Shown: one piece after another, positions 34,819 to 44,900 of the stretch
How positions within the stretch are numbered: the first letter of the stretch is position 1
Layout of the letters: each line of letters starts with the position of its first letter
Source of the DNA: Afifella marina DSM 2698
GTDB taxonomy: Bacteria; Pseudomonadota; Alphaproteobacteria; Rhizobiales; Afifellaceae
Reading direction: 5' to 3'
Length of the DNA: 64,000 nucleotides
NCBI RefSeq assembly: GCF_900102695.1
Contig: NZ_FMVW01000001.1
Location: 955,669-1,019,668 of the forward strand
Made by a program: the position numbers and the translations under genes
The notes under the pieces: generated by a model
Told to the model about the DNA's origin: nothing
The model's database searches: none
What the model saw: the letters and a program-made list of their open reading frames with translations, nothing else

Positions 34819-36214
34819 GCGACTGATATCATTCTCATTGCCCAATCCGGCTAGTGTTTATCTTTTGCTGGCCGTTCCATATTTGATTTCCCTCGTTTTA
34901 ATAATTCCTCCATTCCAGATACCCGATGAAGGTCATCATTATCTGCGCTCTGTTTCGATTTCAGAAGGAAGGTTGCTTCCGTCTAACGACGGGCAGGAAG
35001 GAACTGGAGGGGCTGTCGATGTATCCGCAGTAGAGTTTGTAAAAAGTTTTAGGTATCTTTTTTTCAATCCTAATAAAAAAGTAACGCGCGACAAGCTCGA
35101 TCAAGCCCGTATGTACGATTTTAAGGGCCCTTCGGCGCCTACCTGGTTCTCCGCGGCCACTCTCTATCCTCCCTATGCCTACGCTGCGCCTTCGGCCGTC
35201 CTCGCGGCCGCGAGAGCTGTCGGGCTTTCACAACTTGATGGTTTCCGTTTGGCTCGCCTTGCCAATGGTCTGTTGGTTCTCGTTGCGGCTTCCATCGCGA
35301 TTGCCTTGACTCCGCGCGGTAAATGGTTCCTCGTCGCTCTCTGCCTGTTGCCTATGTTCATGGCGCAAGCTGCTGGGATTAGCAGCGACGGCGCAGTCTT
35401 CGCAATTTCCCTTGTAGTTGTAGCTATGCTTGCCCGAGCAGCCGCATCTTCTTTCTTACGGCCGGGGACCCTGATGGCGATGGCAGGATTGGTGGCTTTG
35501 GTTGCCGCCATTCGCATCCCGATGATCGCTCTCGCTCTCCCTCTAGGCGTCGTTGGATGGTGTCGGCTGCCGATGTCGGGGTGGGGTCGCGGATGGACTA
35601 CGGGGTTGGCCGTCGCTGTTGCCTTCTTGCCTCCACTTCTGTGGACCGCGGTCGCGGTCTCCGGACAAGTTGATCCGCGCTTGCTGAAGTCGGGAGCGGA
35701 TGCGGGCATGCAGGTCCAGTATGTGTTGGCGAACCTGGCCCTCCTACCAAGTATAGCATGGAAAACGCTTGCAGCTCATGGAGCCGGTTATCTTTTTCAG
35801 TTCGTGGGTGTTCTTGGCTGGCTGGACACGCCAATTGACCCGCTTTTTGGTTTTTCGTTTTATGGCTTTTCTGCGTTCGTTCTGGTTGCTGTTTTGGCGA
35901 TTGATATCTCGAGACGCACTCACGACGGCACATTGTTTTCTGTAGCTATGGCCGGTGCGGCAATTCTGTCCTCGGCCCTGATCTTCGCATCCCTTTACGT
36001 CGGGTGGACGCCGGTTGGCTACCCATTGGTTGAGGGCGTCCAAGGACGTTATTTTCTGCCGATCGCGGCTGTTTTTGGGGTGGCCGTTGCGGGACAAAAC
36101 TGGCCTCCGTCCGAGAGACGCGATGCGGTTGCAGCAGGACTGATCGCGTTGTTCTACACGCTATCGCTGCCATGGGTGATGTGGACTCTTGTAAAGAGAT
36201 ATTATCTTTCGTAA
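34799..36214 (+). CDS. DUF2142 polytopic membrane protein
   Basis: A 471-aa protein with about ten or more hydrophobic helices. The first periplasmic loop carries PPFQIPDEGHHYLRSVSIS, the hallmark of DUF2142, whose members resemble GT-C glycosyltransferases where an Asp/Glu in this loop is catalytic. It overlaps the TIM-barrel gene by 20 bp and ends the cluster. Base composition falls visibly here, with AT-rich stretches not seen in the flanks, suggesting transfer. It probably moves the flipped sugar from lipid to an outer-surface acceptor. Confidence 0.82.
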   Translation: MVSLPSERLISFSLPNPASVYLLLAVPYLISLVLIIPPFQIPDEGHHYLRSVSISEGRLLPSNDGQEGTGGAVDVSAVEFVKSFRYLFFNPNKKVTRDKLDQARMYDFKGPSAPTWFSAATLYPPYAYAAPSAVLAAARAVGLSQLDGFRLARLANGLLVLVAASIAIALTPRGKWFLVALCLLPMFMAQAAGISSDGAVFAISLVVVAMLARAAASSFLRPGTLMAMAGLVALVAAIRIPMIALALPLGVVGWCRLPMSGWGRGWTTGLAVAVAFLPPLLWTAVAVSGQVDPRLLKSGADAGMQVQYVLANLALLPSIAWKTLAAHGAGYLFQFVGVLGWLDTPIDPLFGFSFYGFSAFVLVAVLAIDISRRTHDGTLFSVAMAGAAILSSALIFASLYVGWTPVGYPLVEGVQGRYFLPIAAVFGVAVAGQNWPPSERRDAVAAGLIALFYTLSLPWVMWTLVKRYYLS

Positions 36215-36996
36215 ATTAATTATATTAAATTGAAATATCAGGTAAATCTAATGTCATCCGTTTTGATGCGGGTGATATTTGTCCCTCTCCGGTTAGGTGG
36301 CGCGTTCGCCCCGTGGCCACGGCAGTTTGTGTCGCCGAGACTTAGATCGCGGAATTTGGTTCGGCTCAGGCCCATTTCGCCGCTGGGTCTCAAGGCCGTC
36401 ACAAGATTTCATCGACTGCGGGTCTCGTCCACAAGGAGGCATTCCCGCTAGGACATAGCAATCGCCGGGTCTCACAAGGATGCCCTTCAGCACTGGTAAG
36501 CCTCCGGCGGCGGAGCTAAAATTTCGGCCTCTGGATCTGGTCGTGTGATGTTTGATGGAACACGCAGGCGCACTGGTCGCGGAAGCGTCGCCTGGGGCAG
36601 CCGGTTCTTGGCGAGTTCACGACGCCTCTTCTCGATCAGTGTGCGCACTCTCCTGAGAATGCGTGCGTCGAGTACGGCGCTTCGCCCAATCGCCTCTTGA
36701 CAGAGCTGCTCTTAGGGTCTGGAGCCAAACGATGGACGTGCTGAATCGTGCTCACGCTCAGAAGCCCTCCGGTTGAGGATGGGAGCGGGCAGAGATCTCT
36801 GTGAACAGATCCGTGTGAACCGGCTTTTCGGCTCAGAATCACGCAAGAATATCAAACACCGAGGGGGTGGAACCTCGTCGCCGAAGCGAACGAGCTCGTT
36901 GTCGGTCATGCTTGTCTCCAGGTTCAAACGGAGCTGCGATGCCCTCATTCGCGTTCAGACGAATCTTTGGAGGGCATAGATGAGGAGAAGAGTTGC
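36215..36996. other. Gene-poor stretch with possible gene remnants
   Basis: About 780 bases without a supported gene. On the minus strand, 36495-36715 holds a roughly 70-codon open stretch that could be a coding remnant (it includes ARILRRVRTLIEKRRRELAK and ends APPPEAYQC), with a stop just upstream of it and no start. Around 36850-36910 a minus-strand frame begins MTDNELVRFGDEVPPP but soon loses sense. I recognise no family and no clear insertion-sequence ends. It reads as decayed accessory DNA. Confidence 0.45.
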
Positions 36997-37818
36997 ATGA
37001 ATGCAAAGATCGCAGTGATTCCAGTATTCATGTTGATCGCAGGGATGGGCATCGCGAATGCTGCGCCAAAGCAGGATCTGGTCGACTTTTTTGTCGAACA
37101 GGGCTGCGCGATCGGACCTTTAACGAGGGCCGTCGCCCGAAGCGCTGGCTTTTCCAACGCGGATATCGACGCTCTGGTCGCGGAAGCCGATGACACTGCC
37201 GAGACCATTCGGACCGGAGATTGGATCGTCCTTCCGACAAGCCTTTGCCGCATTTCGCCTCCCGATGTCAGAAGCGAAATCCGTCTCGATGATCCCGAGG
37301 TGCAGGCGGTGACGACATCTATCGACGCCTATGCTGAATACGACGAGATCGGCTGTTTTTTAAGTGGGCAGGAGATCACCGAGCGCGTTCAAGAGACGCG
37401 AGGATGGGGGCAGGAGAAAGCGTTTCGTGAGTATCTGCGGTTCCTTGCGGAAAATCTTCGCAGCCACGACATTACCTTTTATAGCGATGATATGCTCAAA
37501 ACGCCTCCCGGATTCCAGGTTCTGACGGGCGATTGCGCCGATGTGCCGAATATCGAAGACATTCGGCGATCGCAGGTGCTTCGTGACCAGGAGTTCGACA
37601 CGCTTGTGCGCGCCGATTCCCGGGAAGTCGTATGCCTTCGCGATGACGCCCCCAGTTACCGCTTCATGGAGCTTGCGGAGAAACTTACGGGTGGCGAGAA
37701 CAGCAATGTCTTTATGTCCTTCGAGGTGAAGCTGATGGCCCTCGGCGGCGGCTGGTTCGTGGGAACCAGCGCCACACAAAAAGGCGCGCCCCGGCCTCCG
37801 CTTTGCCGGTTCGAGTAA
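36997..37818 (+). CDS. Secreted protein of unknown function
   Basis: A 273-aa protein. The ATG at 36997 follows GAGGAGAAG and gives a signal peptide (MNAKIAVIPVFMLIAGMGIA, cleaved near ANA-APK). The mature protein has about seven cysteines spread along its length (GCAIG, LCRIS, GCFLS, DCADV, VCLRD, LCRFE), suggesting disulfides in the periplasm. No family is recognised. It is a single gene between decayed DNA and a convergent DUF1963 gene. Confidence 0.65.
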   Translation: MNAKIAVIPVFMLIAGMGIANAAPKQDLVDFFVEQGCAIGPLTRAVARSAGFSNADIDALVAEADDTAETIRTGDWIVLPTSLCRISPPDVRSEIRLDDPEVQAVTTSIDAYAEYDEIGCFLSGQEITERVQETRGWGQEKAFREYLRFLAENLRSHDITFYSDDMLKTPPGFQVLTGDCADVPNIEDIRRSQVLRDQEFDTLVRADSREVVCLRDDAPSYRFMELAEKLTGGENSNVFMSFEVKLMALGGGWFVGTSATQKGAPRPPLCRFE

Positions 37819-37868
37819 CCGATGCCGAGAGAGGGGAACAGGGACGGACGCCGTTGGCTTTTTCAGCT

Positions 37869-38909
37869 CTAAGTCTGCTGATAAACGGCGACGACTTCAT
37901 CGAAGCGGCGCTTTTTAAGATCGCTGCGGCGGATCAGGAAGTAGACCGTTCCCTCGGTGAATCTTGCCTGCATCCAATCGGCGACGTCGAGCTGCAGCAG
38001 AAGTGTCCAGGTCTCGGCTTCCGCCTTGATGCGGGGAAGGTTTTCGCGCCAAAGCTCCGGCGGCAGATGCTGGACCGCGAACTCTGAAACCACGGCCGCA
38101 TCGAGGCGGGGATCATCCTGTTCCGGTTCGGGGCTGCCGAGCAATTGCTGACGTCGCCAGTGCTCCTCCGTGTACATGTCGTGGTATTCCACCAAGGCCG
38201 CTTCATAGTCCTCCCGGAAACGTTCGCTCTCGTCCCCGGAGGCGTCCCACCGCAATTCGGGGAGCCCTTCGGCGTCAAGTGACGCTGGGTGCGGGAGGCG
38301 CCAGGTCGCGGCCAGCTTCATCTCGCGTTGCGGCGCGGCGTAGACCGTGCCTTCCGCATCGTCGTGCCTTATGTCCGCAAGCGCGTCGAGCTCCGCTTGC
38401 GCAGCCTCGGCGAGGTCGAAAGGCATGCGAGCCTGCGAGAGGTTTGAAGTTGGCGAGGTGTCCCAGATGACGCGAGCGGCGCGCGTGCCCGTGTCCCACG
38501 GCCCCGTCACATGGTCGTAGAAGAAGAGAAGCCGCCCCTCAGGCGGAAGGATCTCCGCCACCTCGCCCAGCGCTTCCGCCTCCTGCAGGTCCATCTGCGC
38601 GATGAACGCGTAGGGCAGGCCGCGCTCCATATGGGCGCGCATCTCGCGGCCCATATCGGCATTCGCGCGCGCGGCAATCTCCTGCGGATCGCTCGGCATC
38701 GGCGGCCGAGGCCAGACGAAGGCTTCCGGCACGTCGGGCACGCCGCCGATATGGGTGCCGCCGACGCGCCTTGTCCCGGCGTCTGCAGGCTTGAACACGA
38801 TGGCAGGCGCCAACGCCTCTACCACGCGCTCCAGCCGGGGCGGGTCGAACCAGTTCGCAAGTGCCGACGTCGCTTCGGCCAATCCGTCGAACAAAGCTTG
38901 TCTCCTCAT
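37869..38909 (-). CDS. DUF1963 (YwqG-like) protein
   Basis: A 346-aa cytoplasmic protein. The typical YwqG features are GGTHIGGVPDVPEAFVWP (about 50-68, the 'GG-P-lP-G-eWP' region), AFIAQMDLQEA and LLFFYDHVTGPW, and at the C-terminus WTLLLQLDVADWMQARFTEGTVYFLI. The start is ATG 38909, four codons inside a TTG-initiated frame. It contains an extra charged segment (DDAEGTVYAAPQREMK through YTEEHWRRQ) of about 80 residues. Function of the family is unknown; neighbours give no clue. Confidence 0.75.
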   Translation of the reverse strand: MRRQALFDGLAEATSALANWFDPPRLERVVEALAPAIVFKPADAGTRRVGGTHIGGVPDVPEAFVWPRPPMPSDPQEIAARANADMGREMRAHMERGLPYAFIAQMDLQEAEALGEVAEILPPEGRLLFFYDHVTGPWDTGTRAARVIWDTSPTSNLSQARMPFDLAEAAQAELDALADIRHDDAEGTVYAAPQREMKLAATWRLPHPASLDAEGLPELRWDASGDESERFREDYEAALVEYHDMYTEEHWRRQQLLGSPEPEQDDPRLDAAVVSEFAVQHLPPELWRENLPRIKAEAETWTLLLQLDVADWMQARFTEGTVYFLIRRSDLKKRRFDEVVAVYQQT

Positions 38910-39215
38910 CGTTGATGACAATGGTGGCCGTTTCCGGTCGACATGACGTGCCGCTTTTGGTCAGCGAATGCTGTACCTCTCTTAGGGCGCTCGCTCGATC
39001 TCACTGTGTTAATCGCGCAACACCTAGCGACTGTCATAGTTGCGATAGATTATTTCAAATCGACGAAATATATTAAGTCGTTCAGTGGGCTGGGAATTTT
39101 GGGTACTTTTTTATTTTCCTATTGCTTATTAGATAATTGCCTAGATGCCAGAATAACGTTGTCTTCATAGAAGCGCCTCGCTATGCCTCCCTTAGATTTG
39201 CTGGGGGGCGATTGA
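38910..39215. other. AT-rich intergenic region before the polysaccharide export gene
   Basis: About 305 bases, noticeably AT-rich at 39040-39150. It must hold the promoters of the divergent DUF1963 and export genes. A 75-codon plus-strand frame at 38943-39170 has one hydrophobic stretch but no ribosome-binding site or family signature, so it is not called. Confidence 0.4.
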
Positions 39216-40400
39216 ATGTACCGAGGTGCCGCCACTTTGGTGGTCTTACTTTCGTTGGCGGGATGCGGGTCTTCGTATTTGCCATCGGGCGGACCGAAGA
39301 GCGGGGCGATTCGAAACACCACGATTTCGCCGTCCGGTCAGCCTGTTCCGGTCGTCGATCTTTCTGTCGCCGCCTATTATATGGAGCCTCAGCAGTCCGG
39401 ACTGGATGAGAGCGCAGAGCTCCGGGGCGCCCCGCGCGGCGATCTCTCGCGCCTTGGCCGGGTTGGTTACAATTCTGCCCGACTGCGTCCGGGCGACGTG
39501 ATCGAGGTCACCATCTTCGACACCGGTGAAGAGGGGTTGTTCGCCTCGACTGCGAGCAAATCGCTGGCACTTGGTCAGTTCACGGTCGATTCCTCCGGCT
39601 TTGTGACTCTGCCCTTCGTTGGGCGCCAACGTGTGGTCGAGTCTACGCCCGCCGCGCTGCAGGACCAGATCGTCAATGGTTTGCGTGGGTCGGCGGTCAA
39701 TCCTCAGGCCGTGGTCAACGTCATCGAAAAGCCTGGAGCGGTTGTTACAGTCGATGGAGCGGTGCGTTCGCCCGGACGCTTCCCCATTTCAGGGGGAGTG
39801 TCGGTGCTGGACGCCATTGCCCTGGCCGGTGGAGCGCAATCGAAGCCACAGGAAACCACGGTCACGGTCGAACGGAAGGGACACCGCGCGTCGGCCACTC
39901 TGGACCGCGTGCTCGCTTCAGCATCGCAGAACATTCCGCTCGCACCCGGAGATCGCATTTTTCTCGGTGAGGACGACGAAGCGGCTAAGACCTCTTACAC
40001 GACCTACGGCGCGTTCAAGAGCGCGGGCGAATTTCCCTTCGAGCCCGGAACGTTGACGCTCGACAAGGCGATCGGCCGGGCAGGTGGATTGCGTGACGAT
40101 CAGGCCGATCCGTTGAATGTCTATCTTTTCCGCACCCAGAAGGTTCCTGCCGTCGCCGCGGCAGCAAGTGCCGGCAAGGCCCCGGGAGCGCCAGCGCCGA
40201 TGGTGCTGCGGCCGATCATTGTCAGGGTGAACATGAAGGACCCGGCGAGCTTCATCCAGATGCAAAGCTTCAAGATGCGTGACGGCGACATACTCTATGC
40301 CACCAATGCGAAGTCGGTGGATTGGGCGAAGTATCTGAACTTCCTCAAATCGTCGCCGCCCCCATTGCCGGCTGCGCCTGCGCCGAGCGCGTCTTCTTAG
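39216..40400 (+). CDS. Wza-like polysaccharide export lipoprotein (OPX)
   Basis: A 394-aa outer-membrane lipoprotein. The signal peptide ends in lipobox LAGC (Cys17). Poly_export domain at about 88-170 begins LRPGDVIEVTIFDTGEEGLF and includes FTVDSSGFVTLPFVGRQRV. Two SLBB-type domains follow, the first starting VVTVDGAVRSPGRFPISGGV, the second YTTYGAFKSAGEFPFEPGTL. The tail is rich in Pro/Ala and no C-terminal amphipathic Wza helix is obvious. The start follows GGGGGGCGATTG. No chain-length regulator or Wzy lies in the window, so it is an orphan, perhaps serving the glycan cluster upstream or a capsule locus elsewhere. Confidence 0.87.
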   Translation: MYRGAATLVVLLSLAGCGSSYLPSGGPKSGAIRNTTISPSGQPVPVVDLSVAAYYMEPQQSGLDESAELRGAPRGDLSRLGRVGYNSARLRPGDVIEVTIFDTGEEGLFASTASKSLALGQFTVDSSGFVTLPFVGRQRVVESTPAALQDQIVNGLRGSAVNPQAVVNVIEKPGAVVTVDGAVRSPGRFPISGGVSVLDAIALAGGAQSKPQETTVTVERKGHRASATLDRVLASASQNIPLAPGDRIFLGEDDEAAKTSYTTYGAFKSAGEFPFEPGTLTLDKAIGRAGGLRDDQADPLNVYLFRTQKVPAVAAAASAGKAPGAPAPMVLRPIIVRVNMKDPASFIQMQSFKMRDGDILYATNAKSVDWAKYLNFLKSSPPPLPAAPAPSASS

Positions 40401-40410
40401 GGCAAAGCTC

Positions 40411-41892
40411 TTACGTCGGTTCGGCGTCGATCACGATCGCCGTCACATTGTCGGAGACCTGAGCAAGGAGCGCGTCCTGAACGAGAAGGTCCACGGCGCG
40501 CGGCCTTTCTTCACGAAGCAAGATCTCGGCGATCGCCCGTTCGGGGAGGGCCCGCACCAGAGGGGCAGAACACAGGAGAAACCGGTCATGCGGCTGCAGC
40601 CCGTCGCTGAACGCATCCAGAAGCACTGACGTTTCCAGACCGCCGACGGAACGCGAGAGGCGTCGACGTATGCCGACCTCCACGTGATCCCGCGTCAAGC
40701 CACGCATCATGCCGTCCCGCAAAAGGTAGCAGCGAGCGTCGCCCGACCACAGGACCGTGAAGCGCCCCGCAGCTTGGGCGAGCAACACCACGCTAGCGCC
40801 ACCGGACGCGCTGTCGGGCGCAGCAACGCCTCCCTGTCGCGGTTGTGCAGCCCGGATCAGCGCGTGCACCCGTCCCAGCTTGCCTTTGATATCGGCGACA
40901 AGCTGCTCCAACCTCTCATGCTGCGGGACTTCGTTGAGCGCTCGGGCTACGGCCTGCGCGGCCCTCAGCGCGGCACCGTCGTGGCCAATGCCGTCGATCA
41001 CAGCCAAGATCGAGGGATGGTCGCGCTGTACGGCGGCATCCGCATGAAGAGGAGCGCGCAGCCCTGAATGTTCGCCAAGAGCCGACACCAATCGCAGTGG
41101 CGGACCGACCGCCTCGATCGGGTTAAGCTCGCTGCTGATCTTTCCTGAGTTGGCAACCCTCTGCTGTTCTAAAGCTTCATCCGGTTCGTCGGCGGCAGGC
41201 GGGGGACCTTGACCGACGGAGGTTTGCAAGCTCCTCGGCCGCCAGACATGCTCTAGCGGCGTCGATTGGTTCGGGGCAAGGGGAGGGCTAGGAGACAGAA
41301 GGTTGAGAAAGGCGGCCGGTGTCGGGAGTCCTTCGGCGGTAAATCCGATTGGCCAATCGTGCGGTCCACGTTCTGTCCACCATTCTGAGATCGAGACCAA
41401 AGGGGGGGAGCCGTGGCCGACGGCAATCGGCGGGCGCAGGCGGCGGAGCTTATCGCGAAAGATGATGAGATCGAAATCCGGCTGAAGGGCCGTTTCGGCC
41501 ATCGCTTCCAAGGCGGTGAACCAGGTTCTGTCCTCGGCGACACGCTGCGGGTCCGTGGCCGTGTCGAGACGGGCCGCAGCAATGAGAGGAAAGCAGCGCC
41601 CGATGCGGTCGCGGCTCGGCAGCAAGACGCCGGCCATGCCATGCGGACCACAAAGTCCGGCTGTCAGTGTGAAGCGCCAGGGCGGCGCGGCGAGAAAGCT
41701 GTCCCGCCAAGCGTCGCCAAGCGCCTGACGACTGGCGACCAAACCTTGCTGCAACCAAGCGCTGAATGCCTCGAGAAAGCGGGAGTCGAGGTCGGCCGAG
41801 ACGAAGTCGCCATGCGTCGGCACCTTGCCGAAGAATCCAGGATGAGCCGCTTCGACAGGCTGTTCTGCCCTGCGCCCCCTCCGGCCGATCAT
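40411..41892 (-). CDS. tagF-pppA: T6SS regulator: TagF domain fused to PppA phosphatase
   Basis: A 493-aa fusion. The N-terminal TagF/ImpM domain (about 15-215) begins HPGFFGKVPTHGDFVSADLD and holds WRFTLTAGLCGPHGMAGVLLPS. After a Pro/Gln-rich linker, a PP2C-type phosphatase follows (about 270-490) with AVIDGIGHDGAALRAAQ, WSGDARCYLLRDG and VSDNVTAIVID providing the metal-binding Asp residues. The same fusion is known in Agrobacterium, where TagF blocks secretion by binding Fha and PppA reverses threonine phosphorylation. The PP2C second motif reads DGIGHDG in place of DGxGGH. It is the last gene of the minus operon, 70 bp after tssM. Confidence 0.88.
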   Translation of the reverse strand: MIGRRGRRAEQPVEAAHPGFFGKVPTHGDFVSADLDSRFLEAFSAWLQQGLVASRQALGDAWRDSFLAAPPWRFTLTAGLCGPHGMAGVLLPSRDRIGRCFPLIAAARLDTATDPQRVAEDRTWFTALEAMAETALQPDFDLIIFRDKLRRLRPPIAVGHGSPPLVSISEWWTERGPHDWPIGFTAEGLPTPAAFLNLLSPSPPLAPNQSTPLEHVWRPRSLQTSVGQGPPPAADEPDEALEQQRVANSGKISSELNPIEAVGPPLRLVSALGEHSGLRAPLHADAAVQRDHPSILAVIDGIGHDGAALRAAQAVARALNEVPQHERLEQLVADIKGKLGRVHALIRAAQPRQGGVAAPDSASGGASVVLLAQAAGRFTVLWSGDARCYLLRDGMMRGLTRDHVEVGIRRRLSRSVGGLETSVLLDAFSDGLQPHDRFLLCSAPLVRALPERAIAEILLREERPRAVDLLVQDALLAQVSDNVTAIVIDAEPT

Positions 41893-41962
41893 CCTCCGCC
41901 TCCCTCGTCCGGATCACGAGGAAGGGCATGGGGACCAAATATACGGTCGCTGTCGACGGTTG

Positions 41963-44900
41963 CTAGAATTGCGACGGGCATTGGAATTCGCTCAGAGCGG
42001 GCAGCTGAAAAGGATTGAGAACGGACCCGAACTGGACGTCGAAGACCGCCTGGCGTGGGCCATCGTTGAAGCGCACCTGCATTAAATCATCGCGATGAGA
42101 AACGATCGTCGCCTCATCGAAGATCCGGAAGGGCGACCAGTCTCCAGTGCGCGTCATCGCTTGGCTGATGTCTCCGGGCTGGAATGCAATGCGCGACTGA
42201 TTGTCGGCCTCTCTTGACGGCCAACGGATCGTCTTCCCGATCTTTGGTCCGTGATAATAGACGACACGCTCATTCTCGATCTCCAGCAGGACCGCGTTGG
42301 CGTTTTCCGAGAGCGAGACGGGTTCCACGTTGATCGCCACAGACGGCTCGTCGCTGTTGGGCGGAAAGAACGCGCGGCGGATCTTGTGAGCGTGCTCAAA
42401 TTGCGTGATCGCCTGCGCTTCCAGACCATCGGCACCGAAGGTCCCGCGCCACGTCCAAGGGCTCGCGGAGGTATCGACGAAGGGCGCGAGCCGCTCTTCG
42501 AAGAACGTCGCGAAAAGCCCTTGCGGTCCGAACAGTCGGGTAAAGTCGGCGAGCGACACATCGTTCGGCGAATCGCGGTTGAAGGGATAGCGATTGGTCA
42601 CGGCGGCCGCGCACAGATTTGCTCCGCTGCTCGCCCAGGCTTCTCGGGCGCTCGTTCGAGCCGTTTTAACCGCCAGTGCGCTGATATCGGCGGAGAGACC
42701 TGCCATCCAAGTGGCAACCGGCTCGGGCAACCGTCGGGCGGTCTGCAGCAAGTCCTGGTTCGCCTTGGTAAGTTCGCCCTCCGCATTGAAAACCTCGGCC
42801 ACGGCCGCTGTCGACGTCGATGCGCGGGAGAGCTGCTGATAAATCGTGTCGATCAAAGGCCGGAGCGCGGCGATCTGCGACTGTCTCTCCCCTGCGTCGG
42901 CAGAGGTCGAGGTTGTGCCGACGTTCGGACCGTCGGCTTGTTCCGGCACTTCCAAGGCTGCGCGCAATGGTCCGTATGGATCTGGCGCATTGGCGAGCGC
43001 AAGTGGAGAGGCCGAGCTGGAGGCCGCAACCGCTTCAGCGGTCTCGCCGATTTCGGTGGTCTTGCCTTCTGCAGCGATTGGTCGAAGGTCGGTCGCCTTG
43101 GCAACGGCTTGAGCCAGGGACTCAATTGGGCCGGGGTCGGTCGTCAGGAGCCGCGTGGTTTCTGTCTCTTCTGCCAATGTCTGACCGGGGCGCACTCTGA
43201 TGTCGCTGAGAAGCTCGGACCAGCGCTGCCGAAATGTATCGAAGTAGATGTCGAGTGCTGCGTTCGACACGGCATCGATCGTCGTCGGCTGGACGGTCGA
43301 CGAAGAACCGCGGACCCAGGTTTCGCTCAAGGCTTCGCTGGCCGCCTCGCCGAGGAATGGCAACACGGCCATTCGGTAGCCGTTACCGGTATAAAGTCCG
43401 TCGATACCTGCGCGCAGGCTGTCGCCTGAAGCTCGCTCAAAAGCTCGCTCGCCGACGGGGCCCAAGGCATCGGCAGGCACAAAAGAAGCGAGAGTGCGTG
43501 CTGCGGGCTTCGCCGCGAGAATATCGAAGGCCCGCTGCGCATAGCTGCGGTCTGCGATCTTGGACCGCGCCTCGGCAATCAGTCGGGTGTCCAGAGTGAG
43601 CGGTGGCAAAGTCCCCGTCGCCATGGCGCGTGTATGCGCGGCCAGAGCCTCGCGCACGCCTGCTCGCCCCTCCTCGGGATAGAGTTCGTAGAATAGCCGC
43701 TTCGACTGCGAGACGACGTAGTCGGGATCGAGACTGCCGAGGCCGCCCAGCATCCCATAGAGCTTGAGTGCATCGAAAAGCGCGGCGGGATCATCGCTTT
43801 CGCGCAGCGTGGTCTGAAGCTGCACCAACAGGCGCGGCAACAGAAGTGCGTTGAGAGCTCTCTGATAAGCCGCACGTCGGCGGCTTTCGATCTTAGGCCG
43901 CTGGTCGAGCCCAAAGCTGGCCGGCCAAACGCTGGTACGCTCGAAGCTGTCGGTGATGGCGGAAAGACTGTTAAGGGCGGGTAGGACGCGCAGGAAGTCC
44001 GCATCGTCGACATTTCGAACGGGTATGCCTTTGACTGCGTCCTGGTAGGCGTCAATCCGTTCTTCAGCCTGGGCGAGGGCCGCCGTGTTCCGAAAATAGG
44101 TAAGCGTCCAGCTTGTGAGCACGAAAGCCAGAAGGACGGCGGCTGCGCCGTAGGCTATCCGGCGCAACATGCGCTGGCGTGACGACAGACGCCGATCGCG
44201 ATTGACGAGTGATGCCTCGCCGAAAATGACGTCTTTGAAAAGCCGGGTAAGAAAATAGCTGCGCCGCATCCGAGGGATCGGCTGGGCGGACGATCCCCGT
44301 TCGCCTTCCGACACCTGAGTTCCCGATGCGAGATAGACGCCGCGCACCAATGGCGCTTCCACCAGCTTCGAGCCCGAGCAGAGTTCGACAAGAATCTCGT
44401 GCACCGTATCCTTCAGTGCCGACAATTCGGCTGGAAAGCGAAAGATGCGACCGCGCACCGCGACATCGGGCTCCTGCTGCAGGCGCTCGATCAACATGGA
44501 TCCGACGCGCTCCTGCAGGAGCGAGAATTCTTCGAGAAAGCGCTCGGGCAGGTCTTTGGCCTTATCGCTGTCGGCCAGGTCGAAGGTCATGCCCCAGACC
44601 TGTTCCCGGTCGGACCGGTTGAAGCCGTCGAAGAACTCGATAAAGCCGGTCAGAAGATCAGCTTTGGTCAAGACCAGATAGGCCGGTATGCGAGCCTTCA
44701 GCACCTCGTCCATCTCATTGAGGCGCTTTCGGATGGCGCGAACTTCCTCCAGCCGTGCTTCGGGAGGGCGGTCAACGAGGTCGGCGATCGACAAGGTGAT
44801 CAACACGCCGTTCACTGGCTGTGAGCGGCGATATCTCCGCAGGAGATTGAGGAAACCGTCCCACCCTGCTTTGGCCGCGCCGGACAGATCGTCCTGCGTT

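Noticed and set aside
38943..39170. 75-codon plus-strand frame with one hydrophobic stretch
   Set aside because: No ribosome-binding site or family signature, and it lies in the AT-rich promoter region of the export gene.
42251..43429. 392-codon plus-strand open frame inside tssM
   Set aside because: It lies within TssM, whose coding sense is certain; the translation is Gly/Arg-rich and unrelated to any family.
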